The position numbers were made by a program, and so were the translations under genes. This document shows positions 32,604 to 44,789 of a stretch of DNA of 64,000 nt, piece after piece. The notes below the pieces were generated by a model. That model ran no database searches, was not told where the DNA came from, and was given only the letters and a program-made list of their open reading frames with translations. Source of the stretch: Lomentospora prolificans (Eukaryota; Ascomycota; Sordariomycetes; Microascales; Microascaceae); NCBI GenBank assembly GCA_029532625.1, contig JARFXM010000011.1, positions 3,485,501 through 3,549,500 on the forward strand, in the 5' to 3' direction. Every line of letters starts with the position of its first letter. The stretch's first letter is position 1.

Positions 32604-34288
32604 AATGCTCCTTGGAAGGAAGTGATCTGAATCAGTAATTCAAGGAGGACATCTATGAACGTCGGAAGCAAAACTACAGCTTGCTGGAATGCAGCTGAAG
32701 TTGTGACTGCTTTCCTACCTTGTATTTGAATTCCCAGCACCTCACCCAAGGCTGAGAGCAGGCCTGGCCATGCCAGGTTCCAGAGTATTAAAGAAGGGCT
32801 TAATTTCCGCGTGAGGAATCAAAGGCCTTGTAGTGCATGCATCGTTGACTACTTAGGAGCAAGTAAGGACAGCTAGATCCAACAGATAATGTCAGTTAAG
32901 TCCTCAGTTAAGTTGTTCGCGTTCATATATGGATCCCATCAATCTAATTCAAAAAAAAAATCTAAGCTTCATCCGAAACATTGTGCACACTTTAACCTTG
33001 GAGCATCAGAGCTCTTATCTACCAAGGTTGTCCTTTTTCAGTAAAAGTGTCATCTGAAGTCGCTTTCAACTAAACCACTTCATCCAACACCAAAAAAGCC
33101 CAGCTTCCTCTCATGCAGATCCAACCGTGCCCACACACAACACATCCACCTCCGCCAAGCCATCACCCAAACCCAACGACACCCATACCTTTGAATATTC
33201 ACCAAAGATCATAGATCTGAGATCAAACCCTTGCCAAACATCTTGTCCTACGACCGCTTCCAGAAAGTAATTCTTCAGCCTCCCATGGTACAAATATAAG
33301 AGCCCCCCGCCTTCCAAAAGATGCCCTTCTGCCGTCTTGGCACCGACTACGCATAACCGACACCACAGCGAGTCTTGGCGCGGGTCAACCTACCAGGGCC
33401 ACGGAACACTTCAAGCCAAAGGTGGTCCGCGGAAAGGGGACGGGAGCCAAACGACGGACGCGCCACAGCTATTCACCAGGCTTAGAAGGTTCTCTGCCAC
33501 TGAGCCTTGAAACGCTCTTACACACTCGATGCGGGGAAAGAGTTGACGACGTCATTGGGGCAGGCGTTTGACGCTTGGAACGTGTCAAAGTCTGTCCAGG
33601 TCGCCTGTGCAAGTTGTCCGCATGTGGTAGGGATCTTCGGTAAGGTGCGAACTCGAGAATCTCGTCGTTATGGCCCGCGCCCAAGCTTTGTTTCGTCAGT
33701 GCTCGCATTTTGAAAGTAGAAACAGGAGGTTATGTATATTCAAAATTCGAGTTAATAGAATTTCGCCTTCTCTATCCTCGGAACAGATGAAGCACACGAG
33801 CTTTCCATACGTCCTGTTCCCTATCCGCTCTTCCTCCTCTCCCCTGTAACACAGCGCCGACGAGCTAGGTTATACCGATACATAACGCTCTCGAGTTTGG
33901 ATGAATTCCACAACAGACTTCACTGTAGGATCACTGTCAAGGCATCCTCACCCAAACAGGGAAAGGCTGAAAAAGTGCGTCAAGACTCGGTTATAAGCCT
34001 TGTCATTGCAGAGACATCCCCTTCCCTCCTCCCACCGTCCGCAACCTCAAAGGCCCACCGGTACCGGGTCCCCACCCTTTTTAGCCCGCTTTAATTTGGT
34101 CGGGCTCATGTCCCCATGCGCAAATATTGACGGCCTAGCACACGTTTCTGGGACAAATGAACAAAAAAAGATAACAAGAAATTTGGGGGGAAAGAAGGAT
34201 TTTGTTTTGTATGACGGAGCATAAATGAACATGCAAAGAAGATAAAGGTGGCCGGATATTGTTCCTCTCAACACCCGAATATATACAT
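32604..34288. other. intergenic region between small ORF and NoxA 3' end
   Basis: About 1.7 kb with no supportable gene. The right part probably includes the 3' UTR of NoxA, which reads toward it. Confidence 0.5.
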
Positions 34289-36259
34289 CTAGAAATGTTC
34301 CTTCCAGAAACGGAAGAGGACCTCACTGACGGTGGCCTGCTTACAGGCCTTTTGGATATCACGGGCTGTAGAAAATGGCTGGTTAATACAAAACTTGCGA
34401 GTTTGCGGACATCGGTATTAAGCTTACCAGCTGCGGAGGGACCGCAGAAGTAGACACCGACCGTGGTGCGCATGCTTTCAAGACCGTTGATGTAGGTCCT
34501 GTCGAGAATACCATTTCGCATAGTCTCGAAGAGCTTGGGGAAGTTGGGACGACCAAAGTTGGTACGGGACTTGAGTTCAGTGAGCGGGTCGACATCGGCA
34601 CCGACAGAGTTGAGCACAATGTTCTGCGTCGTGTCCATATCGAGTTTCTGGGTGAGGTACGTGTGGATCTTGAGGAACTCGACACCGCCGCTTCCGGGAA
34701 TGCGGGCAGCCTCGTTACTCTGGGCTTCGAGGGATGAGAGGAGAGTCTGGAACCATTCGAACGATCCGGTGTCCTTGCAGACCCAGATGAATTCAACACG
34801 TCGCAACCGGGTTGGGGGGTTGGGGCCATTGCGGAGATGCCAGATGTTCTTCAAGATGGAAGCCCAGGGGGTCACACCGATACCAGTACCGATGAGTACA
34901 GCGATTTCATTATCGAACACGTCCTCGGCAGGAGCACCATAGGGACCGTCAATTCGGAGCCCGGGCATCTGTTGACCATTTTGGAGGGCAACCTCGTACA
35001 TACCAAGGGGGTCGACACCGTCATAGAGCTTGGCCTGGGCGGATCCAGCACCAACGGCGTTACCGAGAGCTCTGGTGAAGTCACCAACCTGGCGGATGTG
35101 CACCGAGACGTAAGGGTCATAGGGACAAGAGGTGATGGTAAACGGATGCCACTGGTACTTGGAAACGGCGGGAACTTGGAGGAAGAGCCACTGGCCGGCC
35201 TTGTACTTGAAGGAAGGCTTGGAAAACTGGATCTCGACGACATCTAGATTATCCTATTAGTAGAGGCCCAAAATGTCAAGAAAAAAGAAGTCTCGCTGCG
35301 AAGTTCTTCCTTGCGTGATTTTGACAAACTTACCATAAGGATGTCGGACAACGCGGGTGATCTTGGTCTCGCGGCGAGCGCGAATCTCACGGTAGAGACG
35401 CTCGATAAGGTAGAGGCCACCAGTCCAGAGCTCCCATCGCCAACCAAGGTAGCCAATGCAATGCTCCCAGTAGGTAGCTCCAGCGAAGGGCGAGATTGGG
35501 TCGGCAGTGTCGCGGACGAAGCAGCCAACAGTGTGGGTGTACAAACCGAGCATGAAGGGGATGAACAAATGATGAGTGTACCAAAAGGCTTCGAAGCATT
35601 GCTGTCGAACCTTGGCGTGGGCAGTGGTGTACATCATCATCATGCAGAAGAGCATCACATGTCCAGTGATACCACCGGCTTGTTTGTAGTGGATGTCCAA
35701 GGCGAAGCCGGGACGGAGTTGAGTCCTCTCGACGTTGTAGAAGCTATTGACAGTTAACACTCTAGGAGATTTTCAAGGATGTAAGTGGGTGAAACCATAC
35801 TTGACGTAGTGAGCGCTCGTGTGAAGGATGGTGAAGAACAGCATAGCATACGCAAGCTGGCGGTGGAACCACAGATTCTCATCAAGAGGAAGCCATCGGA
35901 TCTTGGGACGAATCCATCGCATGATCGTACGGCATACTGGTAGCAAGATGAGCATGCCATCGAAGCTAAGAACCAATCCCGCACCACGGGAGATCCAAAC
36001 TGAGAACATGAGCAAGTTCAGAGGCGCGAGGCGCTCATCAGCGGCCTGCTTATACCTACAATCGCCCAAAAATTAGCACCCTGAAAACTGCCCAAAATCC
36101 GGCGCGAGTGTCCATCCCGAGCCCCTTGCCGGATTGCCATCGCGATGTCGAGTCTTACCATCCGAAAGCGAAGATTCCCCAGTGCGCTCCCCAGAAGAGC
36201 AGGTGGAAGAGCATCTTCTGCCCCGTGAATTGCTTCTTTATTAACGTGACGGTATCCAT
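34289..36259 (-). CDS. noxA: NADPH oxidase NoxA (Nox1 type)
   Basis: Five exons: 36159-36259, 35801-36055, 35334-35743, 34428-35243 and 34289-34365, giving 552 residues. Introns are 57-103 bp with GTAAGA, GTATGG, GTAAGT and GTAAGC donors, and all phases agree. The enzyme moves electrons from NADPH through FAD and two haems to O2, making superoxide for signalling in fruiting-body development, hyphal fusion and infection structures, with NoxR and a Rac GTPase as partners. Seen: N-terminus TLIKKQFTGQKMLFHLLFWG; haem-ligand pairs H-x13-H in WFHRQLAYAMLFFTILH and H-x12-H in THHLFIPFMLGLYTH; FAD site WHPFTITSCPYDPYVSVHIR; NADPH site IGTGIGVTPWASILKN; and the terminus EVLFRFWKEHF. There are no EF hands, as expected for NoxA rather than NoxC. 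The ATG at 36259 is the first in frame with the family N-terminus. Confidence 0.96.
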
Positions 36260-39200
36260 CTTGGCGGTTGGAAGGTATTTTCTTGGTCCAACGAGAAACG
36301 CAGCTGAATGTCGACCTGCGACGATACCTAGGCCGTGGCTAGCAGGTTCGGTGACGGACTCGATAGGAGCGACGGTTCGATAACTTCGGCCTCGATTGTT
36401 CGTCTGAATACCACGCTGAGAAAATCCTCCTCTTGTCGTGAATTGTCTTGGACCCTTTCTACGACTTTTGTCGGTATTATATATCGAGTATAACGAGGTG
36501 ACGAAAAGCAAAGACAAATCTTGAGAACGAGGGGAGGGATTCGTCGGAGCTCCAGCCGCGAGGGGTTCCTAACAAGAAGTACAAAAACGATAACAAATAA
36601 ATAAATCAAAAGAGCGATCTGAGCCAGCAGCGAAGAAGAAGTGAAGGTGCTCTCAAGCGAAAGAGGCAGAGTCCAAAGTCTTAATCTTGCAGGATCTCTC
36701 TTCTACCTCGCCGAGATACAGATTAAAGAAAAAGGAAGGCGAGGGGAAAGGAAAGGAAAGATAGGGAGTAGGTGAAGGAAAAGGAAGTAAACTGGGAAGC
36801 AGGCTGGGGGTGGGCAGTAACAAAGTGATAAAGAATGCGTGACAGTAATGCAGGCGAGGACGGGAAGGCTTGGCGGCAGGGGTGGGCCGGAGTGTGCTGC
36901 TTTCACAGGAGGGTGTGGGAAGGCGATGTGAGGCGAGTGTAACACCCGGGCCCCGGAGAAAGCTGGGAATCCGCGAGGACAGGGGAGACCCAAGGCTAAA
37001 CCGCAAATCGGGCGAGGGTCTTATCACGACCTGCGATGTGTACTTGTAAGGGACTGCTGTGCTCTTTCCCGTTTAACCGTTGCAAGAGAAGGGGTGCATG
37101 GCTGAAGAAGGTGCATCAACCAGAGCAGGAAGAAGTCGAAAATAGTATGGAAATGCAGCCAGCAACAATTACTGAGTTCGAAGCATCCTCGTCTGTTTGA
37201 CAGAAGTGGCCTTCTAACGACGCCACTCTTCGCGCTACCCAAGCACTCCGCACAGGCAAGAAAGTTGGTGCATTGAAACAAGCCCTGGTTGGTGCTGGCA
37301 GAAGGTTGAGCTCGCCGACGGCGCTAAGAACGGGGGTGCTACTTGTAGTAACCAGTAATGCCGCCTTTCTCTTCACTGCCGCCCCCTGGACAGGCCTACC
37401 GCTTCACGAGGCAAAATAAGTGGGGGAGGCAAACCCCAACAGGGTTGAGAAAACCCCCCCTCCGGTAGGATAGGAAAAGTGTATATTATGGTTGACCAGC
37501 CTGAGCGGGATTAGTTGTATTATTGCAAAGGGCATGTGCATCGCAGCAGCAAGCAAGCGTGAGCCATTTGAGAGGCTGGCAATTAAAACAAGAGCCAGAA
37601 GCGGCAGGGCCTGAGGGTGCAAATACGGGATGTACCCTTATTACCCTTCCGGCTACGCTGGCAGATCAGACGTAGGAGGAGGTTTCTCAGGGTAAGGTCC
37701 TCGTGTCAAGTTTTCGTGATCCGAGTGACGAGAGAGAGCTTAAAAAGAGCCGGCGCTGTGTGAGGAAGGTGAGATCTCTGGTTGCAAGGTTGCGCTTGAG
37801 ACGACATGCGTCAGAGAAGAGCAGGGTTTAGTGTCAAGGCGTGTGGGACGGCCTCTGATTCGTGTTTCGGCAAGTGCCAAGACAGCCAAACAGGGGCCCG
37901 TCTAGCCCGTCATGGAAAAGCGAAAACTTGATGAACCAGGGGTTGTTTGACACCTAGCTTTGGTCCAATGTCCACGAAGGGTTTTCTTAGTCATCAAAGC
38001 ACGTGACCGTTCTGGTACAGCCGAGTGCAGTGCCAGGTGGCAGAGTGATCTGGATGAGCGAAGAGATATCATGTGGGCGTTCAATGCCAGGGTCATTGAT
38101 ACACAAAGAGGCTCTCAGACCTCGTAAAACACGACGCTGACGAAGGCTGCAATTTCGAAGAAATTCCGAAATTTCACCAGTCTCGTCGAGATGCGGTTCT
38201 ATTTACACGCCTCTCAACAGCCAAGCAAAATGTCAGTCGAATCCCAAGAGGTTTCGCAAAGAAGAGATGACAATTGAAGGCTCACAGCTTCGTAAAGTGT
38301 GGATGCAAGGAAGTGTTTCCGATTGGCGGGTTCCCTGCCGTTTCAGAATTTTAAGGTTGTGCACGGCAGGGTGCGTGAAGCCCACCGTGCGGTTGCGCAG
38401 TCTGAGGTTTTTCGCACTCATATGACGTCGCGCACACCCAAAAGCCGCTGACAGACAGCCTCTCCAAGTCAACGTTCTCATGCAGTTCCACGGATGGATA
38501 GCCAGCTTGAGTGGCACAGACACAACTAACTTGGCAAGAATACCTCTCTGTAATTACTATCTCCGCACCAGTTGCCATCTCACTACTAGCGTTGTCCGTG
38601 GCGCTCCTGTAGTTGCGCAGTATCAGTCGGAGCCGCCACTATTCCCAGCAACGTCCTACGCCGGTTTCTCCAGGTTCGCCTCAACTTCAACTCATAGTGA
38701 CCCCATCGCTGGCTATCGGCGCGACAGAAAGCTCCCACAACCAAATTCACAGACAAGCAGGGTTCGGTCGAATATCCTTCGCTCGACAGAGGGTCGAAGG
38801 AAATCCCGATCTATCCCCGGCCTCTCGGTTTCGACGCTCGGGGTTTTCTTGGCCACTCGTCATCTTCACCTTGTCAACGATCAATTCGCCGTACCCTGCA
38901 CGGAGCTTGACACTCGCCAAAAGCATCCCCATAACAAGGGATCGACAGTTAGCACATGAGCATCGAGAGATCACGATGCACGTTCCCTACCAATAGTCCC
39001 CTTCTATCCCTCTCCGCCCCCCCCCTTTTTCTCTTTCTTTCCGTTCCGTCATTTTTGACTACCAATCTGGGGGCCAAAACTTCATGTTAGAAGTTGAATT
39101 AAGCTGCGGCACGAAACCAACCCCCAGCACGCATGCCGTCTCCCCCAGGCACAGCATCACATGTTTTGCCATTTAGGGGCAATTTCTGGAAACAGCAACG

Positions 39201-41387
39201 GCTCAGCAGCGAAGCGATCCATCAGCAGCCCCATCCCGTCTACTCACTGTTCTCCCATACTACCATGGGATTAAAGGGCATATGGATAATTTCTCACTAG
39301 AATCAACCCCTAAATAACGCCATGTTTGACTTTCCAAGCCAAAGTCTCCAGGAAAATGTTTAACGGCCGGGCGGCCATGTAGCAACGCTAACCCCTATCC
39401 TCAAAATCCGGTGAAGTGGCAGGGTCCTAGAACGCGAAACCAGATTTTAGTAGTAATTACCTCTTCAATACGACCAGGCGCCCAGTCGAAGCAATGTCCG
39501 TGTGGTCACGGAGCGAAACGAGAATCCTGTGCAAATACTTCGTAGATCAACGTCAGCGTTCTCTCCACTGCGCATAGCCAAAATATCGGCACGTTCATCA
39601 TGCATGATCCTCACTTTCGATACTCAGCTATCGTTCCACCCAGAATGGTAGCGCGCCATGCAGAGGCACTTGCGCGATACATAAGAGTCTGTCCAGCACG
39701 TCACTTCCACCCCCCATCTATCGAAATACGTGCTTGGGCTACACAATGGGCTCGGGATATCATCCGCGGAGCTTGGTTGATAAGAGATAAGCATGGGTGG
39801 TTCGGCATGTTGAATCGTTGATTGGAAGGGGGAAGAGCGATCCCGAGGATCCGTACAAGTTCAACGGTTTATTGAGAGGAATCGCCCTTGCAGTAACCCT
39901 ATGAAAGCTTCCATATCGACCATACTACTAGGCAACCTATTCGCCCATCAACAGCCGTCCGCCGGCACCATGCCGAGCCTTGACCCTTCGCTGTACTCGA
40001 AGCAAAAGATAAGATGTGCTCAGAGCCTGCGCTGCTAGTATCCCGTTCATCCAGGAATTTGTAAGACTGAAAAGTTGCGCAGTGCTTCATATCATCCCAA
40101 CACAGTTTCTCCGTACTAGTTACGTGGAAGAGCATGGAAAACTAAGCGTTCTATAACTTTCCAGGGATTGTATGCTATCACACGTACTACGTGTAATCTT
40201 CAGCAAGGGTGTAAAAGTACGAGTATCTCTTTTTTTAGGGTTCTCCCTCCATCAGAGTAACATGGTAGTAAGGGGCAAAACCATAGCCGCCCAACACCAA
40301 AGGCAACTAGGTAGAATAAGTAGGCGTTCGATCCGATCCGCTACTCGCAGCTTACATATTCATAAAGAGATAGCTTATGATCCTTCCATATCCCGGCAGG
40401 TATTCCAAATAGCTTAATGCCAGGAGGCAGAATGGAGTAGAAACCTGATCAGGCACTCGTCCAGAGAGAGAAAAGAGATAGGGGTATCCCGACAACGACA
40501 GGGACCCCAAAAGTAAGTCCTCGCTAGGACCTCCAGACTCTAAAGCCGCTACGTTGAATCTCAAATCACCGTTTCCTCAACTTCACGAGCGCCGGTCGTA
40601 AGCTAGGTGTCCGGGGGACTCGATTGAAGGTTCTCCTGTGGCTTTGTATGGAGAGCTAACACATAGATTTTAGGATGGAAGGAAGGTAGAAATTTCCTTT
40701 TGATCATTATGCCCTATTCTTACTTTTTGAAATGGTAGACGACGGGGTGGGAATTATGACAGGACGAGTTGGGGATTTATTTTTTCTACCGGGCCCCCTA
40801 GGCACTCTCCAAGGCCAGAGGGTTTGTACAGACATCCGAACTGTAGTATAGCTCTAAGAACCTGCAGTCCTCGGGCATCTCGCCAGGATACGCCCTTCCT
40901 ATCCACCGCCGGCGGCAAGATGTAGTTCTTGCGTTGGATTTGGGTCCAGTCATGATGGCCGCCTGTTCGCCGCATCACATTCGAGTCTTTTTCACCATCT
41001 ACAAAGGATGAGACTAATATATGGAAAGAAACGAGTCAGCCAGGGTTTGAAGACAGATATATTCCCATTCACACCATGCATCGACTATCTATATTACAGC
41101 GGGGCGTCGATGAAAGACATCCCCGAAAGTTGCTCGTGACTCGAATAAGCTACCCGAGAACGACATGAAAGATGCTCTTGCTTGGTCACCCGAACTACAG
41201 GAGCAACTCCTCGCACAGCGCTACCCTTCACTCGACTCTAGTAGGGCCATTGTCTAAAAAAGATCCAGGGTAACGAAAGGAGAGAGAAAAAAGGAATAAG
41301 CGACGGATGCCATTAGCCATGCCTCAAAGGAGGTCCTCCGACTCCACGATGCCAAAAATGCAAATGTCTGTCTATCACCAGATGCCC
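36260..41387. other. 5.1-kb intergenic region upstream of NoxA
   Basis: No frame here carries a family signature. The part next to NoxA is purine-rich on the plus strand (for example GGAAAGG repeats around 36730-36790), which is a CT-rich leader and promoter in the NoxA sense. The remainder (37-41 kb) shows nothing I can support as a gene. Confidence 0.45.
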
Positions 41388-42529
41388 TTAAATCTTGTGT
41401 AGTCTTTCCCTGAGCTTCCTGGAAGCCTTCAACTTCTTCTTGAACTTCTTCTTCTTCATCTTGAGCTTTCTTCGCTTCTTGACGCTGATGGCATGAAGAG
41501 TATCCCTCCTACGCAGAGCGTCCTCGTACCTCATCCTCCGCAGGCGGTCGATGTATCGGGTGCCGGCTTCGTCATTGAGGATCTTGGGGCTATGAGCCAG
41601 GACGTGAACCTGGCCGTCGGCGTCGAGGGTTTCTTCGATGGTGAACATGGCGCGGTATACTCTGTGTTGGGGAGAGAGGTCAACTTCGGATTCGGCGGAG
41701 GAGCCGAGAGCTTCACCATTGGCGGCCTGGGGCTCCGGGAGAGGCGGAGGCTGAAAGGGCAAGAATTGGCCGGTCATGCTTTTGACTTGGACAAAGAGGC
41801 TCGACTCGCGACCATCAGCATGCCGAAGGTCGATCTTTTGTACGCCCTCGCCGGCATGGTCAGCTTGGCCATCTCTAGAGATAGTCATCTTTGCCATGGG
41901 CCCTTCCAAATCATCGACGGCTCGTGAGAGAGTGGAGATGACTTCGTTTGTCTTGTTGGCTGAGGATCGGGGAGCAAAGATCTCTGCAAAAGCCTCGTCG
42001 GATATATTGCGCGGTAGACTGTGGGTGATAGAGATCGGACGGTGCATGGAGAAGAAACTTGAGAGTCCCAAGGCTAAATAGCAGGAAATGGCGCGAGATT
42101 AGAATCGATTCCCGAGCAGAACGGCGATAAGGAACACAAGATAAAAATTTTCCAACAAGGGAGTCACATACCTTCTTGTGAGAGGTGTTGGGTGCTAGGA
42201 ACGCTGGGGAACCCGTGGAAGGGGTCGCTTGCCTCATCGTTGACCTTACTCTTGCGCTTTCTCTTCTCGGAAGGAGCTTTCACTTCGCTGGATGATGCGG
42301 AAGCCGAAACGGTCTCGCCGGTGGGGAGGCCCTTGGGTCCATTGGAGCGATTGTTGGGACTACTCGGCTTCGAGGACGAATACCTTCGCTGGTGGAGAGG
42401 CCCTTTGCGTTGAGGTGTCGCAAGGGAGGCGGCCGCCTTCGGCGCGTGAGAGCCGAGGGAACTGGCGGTAAATAACGATGACTGGGCGGCAGCCGTAGAG
42501 GCTACGCGTCGCACCGTGTGGTGTAACAT
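41388..42529 (-). CDS. COX24: mitochondrial small-subunit ribosomal protein mS38 (COX24/QRI5 family)
   Basis: Two exons, 42172-42529 and 41388-42073, joined across a 98-bp intron (GTATGT donor, TTTAG acceptor), giving 347 residues. Seen: an N-terminal mitochondrial targeting-like segment (MLHHTVRRVASTAAAQ, with Arg/Ser and no acids), a long variable middle rich in Ser/Pro, and the very basic C-terminal block that defines the family (LHAISVKKRRKLKMKKKKF then KKLKASRKLRERL). In the mitoribosome this tail threads into the small-subunit rRNA. The yeast protein is needed for COX1 expression. The family ranges from short to long N-terminal extensions, so 347 residues is acceptable. The functional call rests on the C-terminal signature alone. 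Confidence 0.9.
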
Positions 42530-43062
42530 GATTATTCCGGTTGTTGATGCATCCGATGATGTCCAACAACAGAAAGAACAGCAGTGCTGAGAGGATTAGG
42601 AGGAGTAAGAAGCGGTCGCTTCGTTGTGGCGGAGATCTCAGTCATCTCTGCAGTCATCACCGAAGAAGGCCGCAGCCTTGGCGGCGCAGCAAGAATTTGC
42701 ATTTATGCCTAAGGCGCAAAAATTGGCCACCCAAATTATCGGATGATGCCGTGGAAGCTGGCATGAGCCACAGACGATTTTAGTCAGGAGAAGTCACGCG
42801 ACCAAAAACAGTGGACTCGGGACCACACGAGTCAGCGGCAATGCAATTATCCCAGGCTGGTCGCTGGAACTCTGCAGGATTGGTTCATACTGTCGTCCTC
42901 TGTATAAAAGAAAAAAACAGGCGTGCACGAATCAAGCACCCAGTAAAAAGTAGATTGGAATGGCGGACTCGACGGTTAATAACCAGAATCTGCACTGATA
43001 ATAACTCTATTCTCCTTGTATTTGGGTATAACCTCACACATCATCTATCGCGCACTTCCGAT
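42530..43062. other. promoter of mS38 and 3' region of SYM1-like gene
   Basis: 533 bp between two minus-strand genes in the same orientation, no gene seen. Confidence 0.5.
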
Positions 43063-43693
43063 CTATATATCCCGGTTGTTCATATAGCTGATATAGCAAT
43101 TCCATCCAATTGCAACGGTATTGGCAAAAGTAAGCCTGTGATTCAAGGGCACATACTTGAAATTTGCGAGCTGCACCCAGGGCCAGACCATATAGTTGGT
43201 CGCCATGATGGGGAGAAAATTTTTCTTGACATTTTCCTGGGGACTGCGCCCCTCGAGATAGGCCATTGTGGAAAGGAACACGGTGAGGAAGGTAGGAGAG
43301 AACACGGTCTGGTCCACAGCCACCCTTGCCAAAACCTCTGCGTTCTTGTTCTTGAAGACCACGCGATGAGTGAGGAACCTGTACCACATAGCCGCGCAAG
43401 GGCCAAAGACAACTAATGTTCCCAGTCAGTTCCCGGAAGCAATTCGAACTTATTGTGACTGAAGCCTACCTCCTCCGTAGAGGGTCATCCGCGCGGTTCG
43501 CTTCCAGTCATGGTCCTTCCCGCGCTTCTCAACCACCTGCTGGGCGGTGATGTCTCCAATCGTGTTTAATATGGCGGTCGTGACGCTCTGTGTGAGCACC
43601 GGCCGGCGGGCCAGGACCGATTGGTACCTAGGAAGAGAGGGTGAGCCTGAAACTCGGAGATTGAGCCCCTGGAGAAACTTACCACCACAGCAT
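43063..43693 (-). CDS. Mpv17/PMP22/SYM1-family membrane protein
   Basis: Three exons: 43683-43693 (11 nt), 43470-43627 and 43063-43412, giving 172 residues, the usual family size. Introns are 55 and 57 bp with donors GTAAGT and GTAGGC. Seen: MLWWYQSVLARRPVLTQSVT, then GDITAQQVVEKRG, MTLYGGVVFGPCAAMWYRFL, and the family signature in the C-terminal half (DQTVFSPTFLTVFLSTMAYLEG, WPWVQLANFKYVPL, TVAIGWNCYISY). Yeast Sym1 and human MPV17 are mitochondrial inner-membrane channel-like proteins, and PMP22 relatives sit in peroxisomes. The sequence cannot settle which location applies here. The first exon encodes only MLW plus two bases of the next Trp codon. Confidence 0.93.
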
Positions 43694-44789
43694 TTCGGTC
43701 TATCTGTTTCCCACTGCTCTTCTCGACACGAAGATGAGAAGTTCAACGGCCAGGCACGGCCACTTTAGGGGAGGGAGGGAGCAATAGGCGAATTCTTATA
43801 ACTCGAAACAATATCTCCACTTAAAAATGCACTAGAGGAGAAATTCAATAGGGGAAGAGGCGTGCAAGCCAGGACTTGTGATTGTGTCAAGGAGCTTGAT
43901 GATGAGTGACGTCGCGACTTGCACATGGGGCCCCACAAAACCCCGGTTGGTGCACACAATCAGGGGAAAGTTCTGCTTATCCAGAAATCCTGTCCGAAAT
44001 AATTCCAGAGCGAATGCCAATTCCTTCCTCGTTGCAGAATAGGTGATGCCGTCCTCAACAATCTTTTGTTCGCATGCCGATGGACTAAGCGTTTTTAGTT
44101 CCCACTCGGAATTTCACCAAGCCAGCCCAGGTTGACATTTCTCAGTGGGACTCATGGTTTACTATGACAGAAGAGGAAATTTCTTCAGGCCGCAGAGGCT
44201 AATACACCTATTCAAAAGCGGCAATTTTGCACTCCGTGATTCGGAGAGCTTTGATTGGTTTATTGCCGAGAGAGCGGCTGCCCGCTTTGTTGCATATCGA
44301 GCGGCTTCATTCTTGCTTCGTTCTTCATCGAGGCAAAAATTACTATTGCTTTCCATTATCATAGCTCCGAGATAATTTACCTCTGGCCCACTAGCGAAAC
44401 TTTTAATTATTCCAATTCCTTCGTTGCGAGGGTGTAATACCACCATCTCCAATAGTTTATCTCAGGTACACCATGCTCGAGTCCTCGGGCCTTATACGAC
44501 TGCCACCTTGTTACGCAACGAAGACTCAGCCATCCAAGCACCCTAAACGTTTCATTATAACGGCGACTTGCTGCGAAGATACTCATACACGACTCTACGG
44601 GTATAAATCACACTCCTCTAGGTAATTAGGAGAATAGAGAATATATAGATATCACCTGCCTCCCTTGGGACACACTGAGATACTGCACCTTAAACAAAGC
44701 AAAACAAAACAGTCAAGATAAGTTAGCCCAACAGAAAAAAACCAACAGTCAGGAGGCCCCGAGAACTTGAAGATACTTACCCTTCCTGT
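43694..44789. other. spacer between SYM1-like gene and NLR relic
   Basis: About 1.1 kb including the SYM1-like promoter. I see no gene or recognisable relic in it. Confidence 0.45.
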
